From contig NZ_VCKX01000034.1 of assembly GCF_005889725.1 (NCBI RefSeq), positions 1-64,000 on the forward strand: a DNA stretch of 64,000 nt. Reading direction: 5' to 3'. The stretch's first letter is position 1, and every line of letters begins with the position of its first letter. The translations under genes were made by a program, and so were the position numbers. Under the pieces are notes generated by a model, which was given only the letters and a program-made list of their open reading frames with translations, made no database searches and was not told the origin of the DNA. The stretch is from Nonomuraea zeae. GTDB taxonomy: Bacteria; Actinomycetota; Actinomycetes; Streptosporangiales; Streptosporangiaceae. Below are positions 62,605 to 64,000 of this stretch, piece by piece.

Positions 62605-62636
62605 AGCCCCGCCTGCCGGTTTCGCGGGGCGGGGTT
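62605..62636 (+). terminator. Terminator beyond the right repeat
   Basis: AGCCCCGCC pairs with GGCGGGGTT around a GC-rich loop; probably the original terminator of the acyl-CoA dehydrogenase before insertion. It also lies beyond the stop of the convergent oxidase gene. Confidence 0.55.
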
Positions 62637-62664
62637 CGCTGTTCCGTGAGTGGATGCTGAACGA

Positions 62665-63990
62665 TCAGTGTCCCCTCGTCGGCGTGGTCACGGGGAAGTT
62701 GCTGCGGATCGTGCCGTCCGGGTCGTGGCGGCGCTTGATGTCGCGCAGGCGGGCCAGGGCGTCAGGGGTGAAGGCCATGGCCGCCGGCTCCTCCGGCTTG
62801 AGAAAGGTGTACGGCTTGCGTCCGCTGATCGCGGGTGCGAGGTCGTCGAGGAGTTGCCGCTGCCTGACCTGGATGGCCGAGGCGGCATCGGGGGTCGTCG
62901 GCACTCCGAACAGGTAGAGGGCGTACGGCTCGGTGAGGGGTCCGTGCGGGCTGTCGGAGGGGTGGGCCAAGGCGCCGCCGAGGTGCCGGATCTGCACGCT
63001 GAGCAGCGGGTCGATCGGTGTGGCCAGGAGGGCCTTGGCCGTGACGTCGTCCAGCGTGGTCAGCAGGTCGCCGTGCGACAGGCCGTGGCCGGGTGTGGTG
63101 GGTTCGGCGGTGATGGAGCCGAGGTCGGTGAGCGGCATGGCGGCGCGGCTGTCGGACAACGCTCCGCCGAGGCGCTCCAGCGGACGCAGGAAGGCGCGGC
63201 CCTCGGCCGGGGCGCCCAGATAGGTGGCGTCCACGGCGACCATGGGTGGGGCTGCGGGGAAGTTCAGCAGGTCGAACCAGAGGGTGAGCCGGTCGGGGGC
63301 TGTGTCGGTGATCTGCCGGTAGGCGTCCAGGACCTCGGCCGCCCGGTCGGCGGTCCACAGCAGCCGCCCGCCGTAGAGGGCGGGGGCGGGGTGCAGGCCG
63401 AATTCCAGCGCGGTGACCAGGGCGAAGTCGCCGCCTCCGCCGCGCAGGGCCCAGAACAGGTCGGGGTCGGAGCCCGTGGTCACCCGGGCCCGCTCTCCGT
63501 CGGCGCGGACGACCTCGAACGCGGTGACGCTGTCGGCGGCCCAGCCGTAGGCGCGGGAGAACCAGCTGAGCCCGCCGCCCAGCGTGTAGCCGGTCACGCT
63601 CACCTCGGGAGAGCTGCCGGGCAGCCCGGTCAGGCCGTGCCCGGCCGCGGCCCGCTGGACCTGGCCCCAGCGCACGCCCGCGCCGACCCGCGCGGTACGG
63701 GCCGAGGCATCCACGGACACCTGGTCCAGCCGGCCGGTGCGCAGCAGGATCGCGCCGTCCAGGTCACCGGTGGCGCCATGGCCGCTGGGCTGGGCCGACA
63801 CCTTCAGGCCGCGGGGACGGGCGTACCGGACCAGGGTTGCGACGTCGGCGGCGTCAGCCGCCTCGACCACCGCGGGCACGCTCTGCTCGACGGCCAGGTT
63901 CCAGGGCCGGCGGGCCTGGTCGAAGCCGTCGTCCCCGGGCAGCAGGACCCGTCCTCGTACGAGGGTCCGCAGTTCGTTCAGGTTGGTCAT
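62665..63990 (-). CDS. FAD-linked oxidase (BBE family)
   Basis: A 441-residue oxidase related to the one at 54641: FAD-linking His71 in AQPSGHGAT, the FAD-binding LPGSSPEVSVTGYTLGGGLSW without the second anchoring Cys, the ALRGGGGDFALVTALEF motif and C-terminal HDPDGTIRSNFPV (BBE). It oxidises an unknown alcohol, sugar or heterocycle with oxygen. No signal peptide. Start ATG 63990 near the window edge with GGAGACCAAG upstream. Only 12 bases are visible beyond the start, so regulation is not seen. Confidence 0.9.
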   Translation of the reverse strand: MTNLNELRTLVRGRVLLPGDDGFDQARRPWNLAVEQSVPAVVEAADAADVATLVRYARPRGLKVSAQPSGHGATGDLDGAILLRTGRLDQVSVDASARTARVGAGVRWGQVQRAAAGHGLTGLPGSSPEVSVTGYTLGGGLSWFSRAYGWAADSVTAFEVVRADGERARVTTGSDPDLFWALRGGGGDFALVTALEFGLHPAPALYGGRLLWTADRAAEVLDAYRQITDTAPDRLTLWFDLLNFPAAPPMVAVDATYLGAPAEGRAFLRPLERLGGALSDSRAAMPLTDLGSITAEPTTPGHGLSHGDLLTTLDDVTAKALLATPIDPLLSVQIRHLGGALAHPSDSPHGPLTEPYALYLFGVPTTPDAASAIQVRQRQLLDDLAPAISGRKPYTFLKPEEPAAMAFTPDALARLRDIKRRHDPDGTIRSNFPVTTPTRGH

Positions 63991-64000
63991 CTTGGTCTCC

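Overview
The window is very GC-rich throughout, uses many GTG starts and has tightly packed, often stop/start-overlapping genes. With Tat-exported enzymes, a Lrp-linked indolepyruvate oxidoreductase and large TPR and WD40 proteins, this points to a filamentous actinomycete; Streptosporangiales (for example Nonomuraea) is my best guess, by inference only. I see no rRNA, tRNA, CRISPR array or replication origin.

Layout. 1-4.8 kb: edge of a protein phosphatase gene, an enoyl-CoA hydratase, galactokinase, a PLP-dependent desulfhydrase/deaminase-like enzyme, and a coupled three-gene envelope operon that includes a 27-residue membrane peptide. 4.8-10 kb: a 1,706-residue TPR protein. 10-15 kb: TetR plus a PEP-synthase-like phosphotransferase with rifampicin-phosphotransferase-like architecture, then an HTH protein/aldo-keto reductase pair behind a four-half-site operator. 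15-21 kb: an amino-acid permease, a Tet-type ribosomal protection protein behind a WhiB7/WblC-like promoter and a short upstream ORF, and two tandem Tat-exported intradiol dioxygenases.

21-43 kb is mainly a plant cell-wall polysaccharide region: GH43 arabinanase-like, a six-hairpin glycosidase, a pectinesterase-pectate lyase fusion, a GH10 xylanase, a LacI regulator, and further on a GH43 beta-xylosidase. LacI-type palindromes lie in front of the secreted enzymes. An AfsR-like STAND ATPase, a P450, and an ABC exporter pair with complementary ATPase defects lie between or beside them, as do remnants of an ISL3-type transposase and a Nudix gene.

43-54.5 kb: a caspase-STAND-WD40 protein with 14 propeller repeats, a secreted C39-like peptidase, a second-type adenylate kinase, AraC/PhyH-dioxygenase divergent pair, a DUF11 surface protein with both a lipobox and an LPxTG motif, and FabV enoyl reductase. 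54.5-64 kb: two FAD-linked oxidases flank an Lrp regulator, indolepyruvate ferredoxin oxidoreductase and acyl-CoA dehydrogenase (amino-acid catabolism). The 3' end of the acyl-CoA dehydrogenase gene is duplicated 1,387 bp downstream, bracketing an integrase tail and a HicAB toxin-antitoxin module: a small integrated element or remnant of one.

The most notable things are the bracketed HicAB element, the WblC-like control region of the ribosomal protection gene, the double-operator HTH gene, the caspase-STAND-WD40 protein and the micro-membrane-protein operon. None can be called new from sequence alone.
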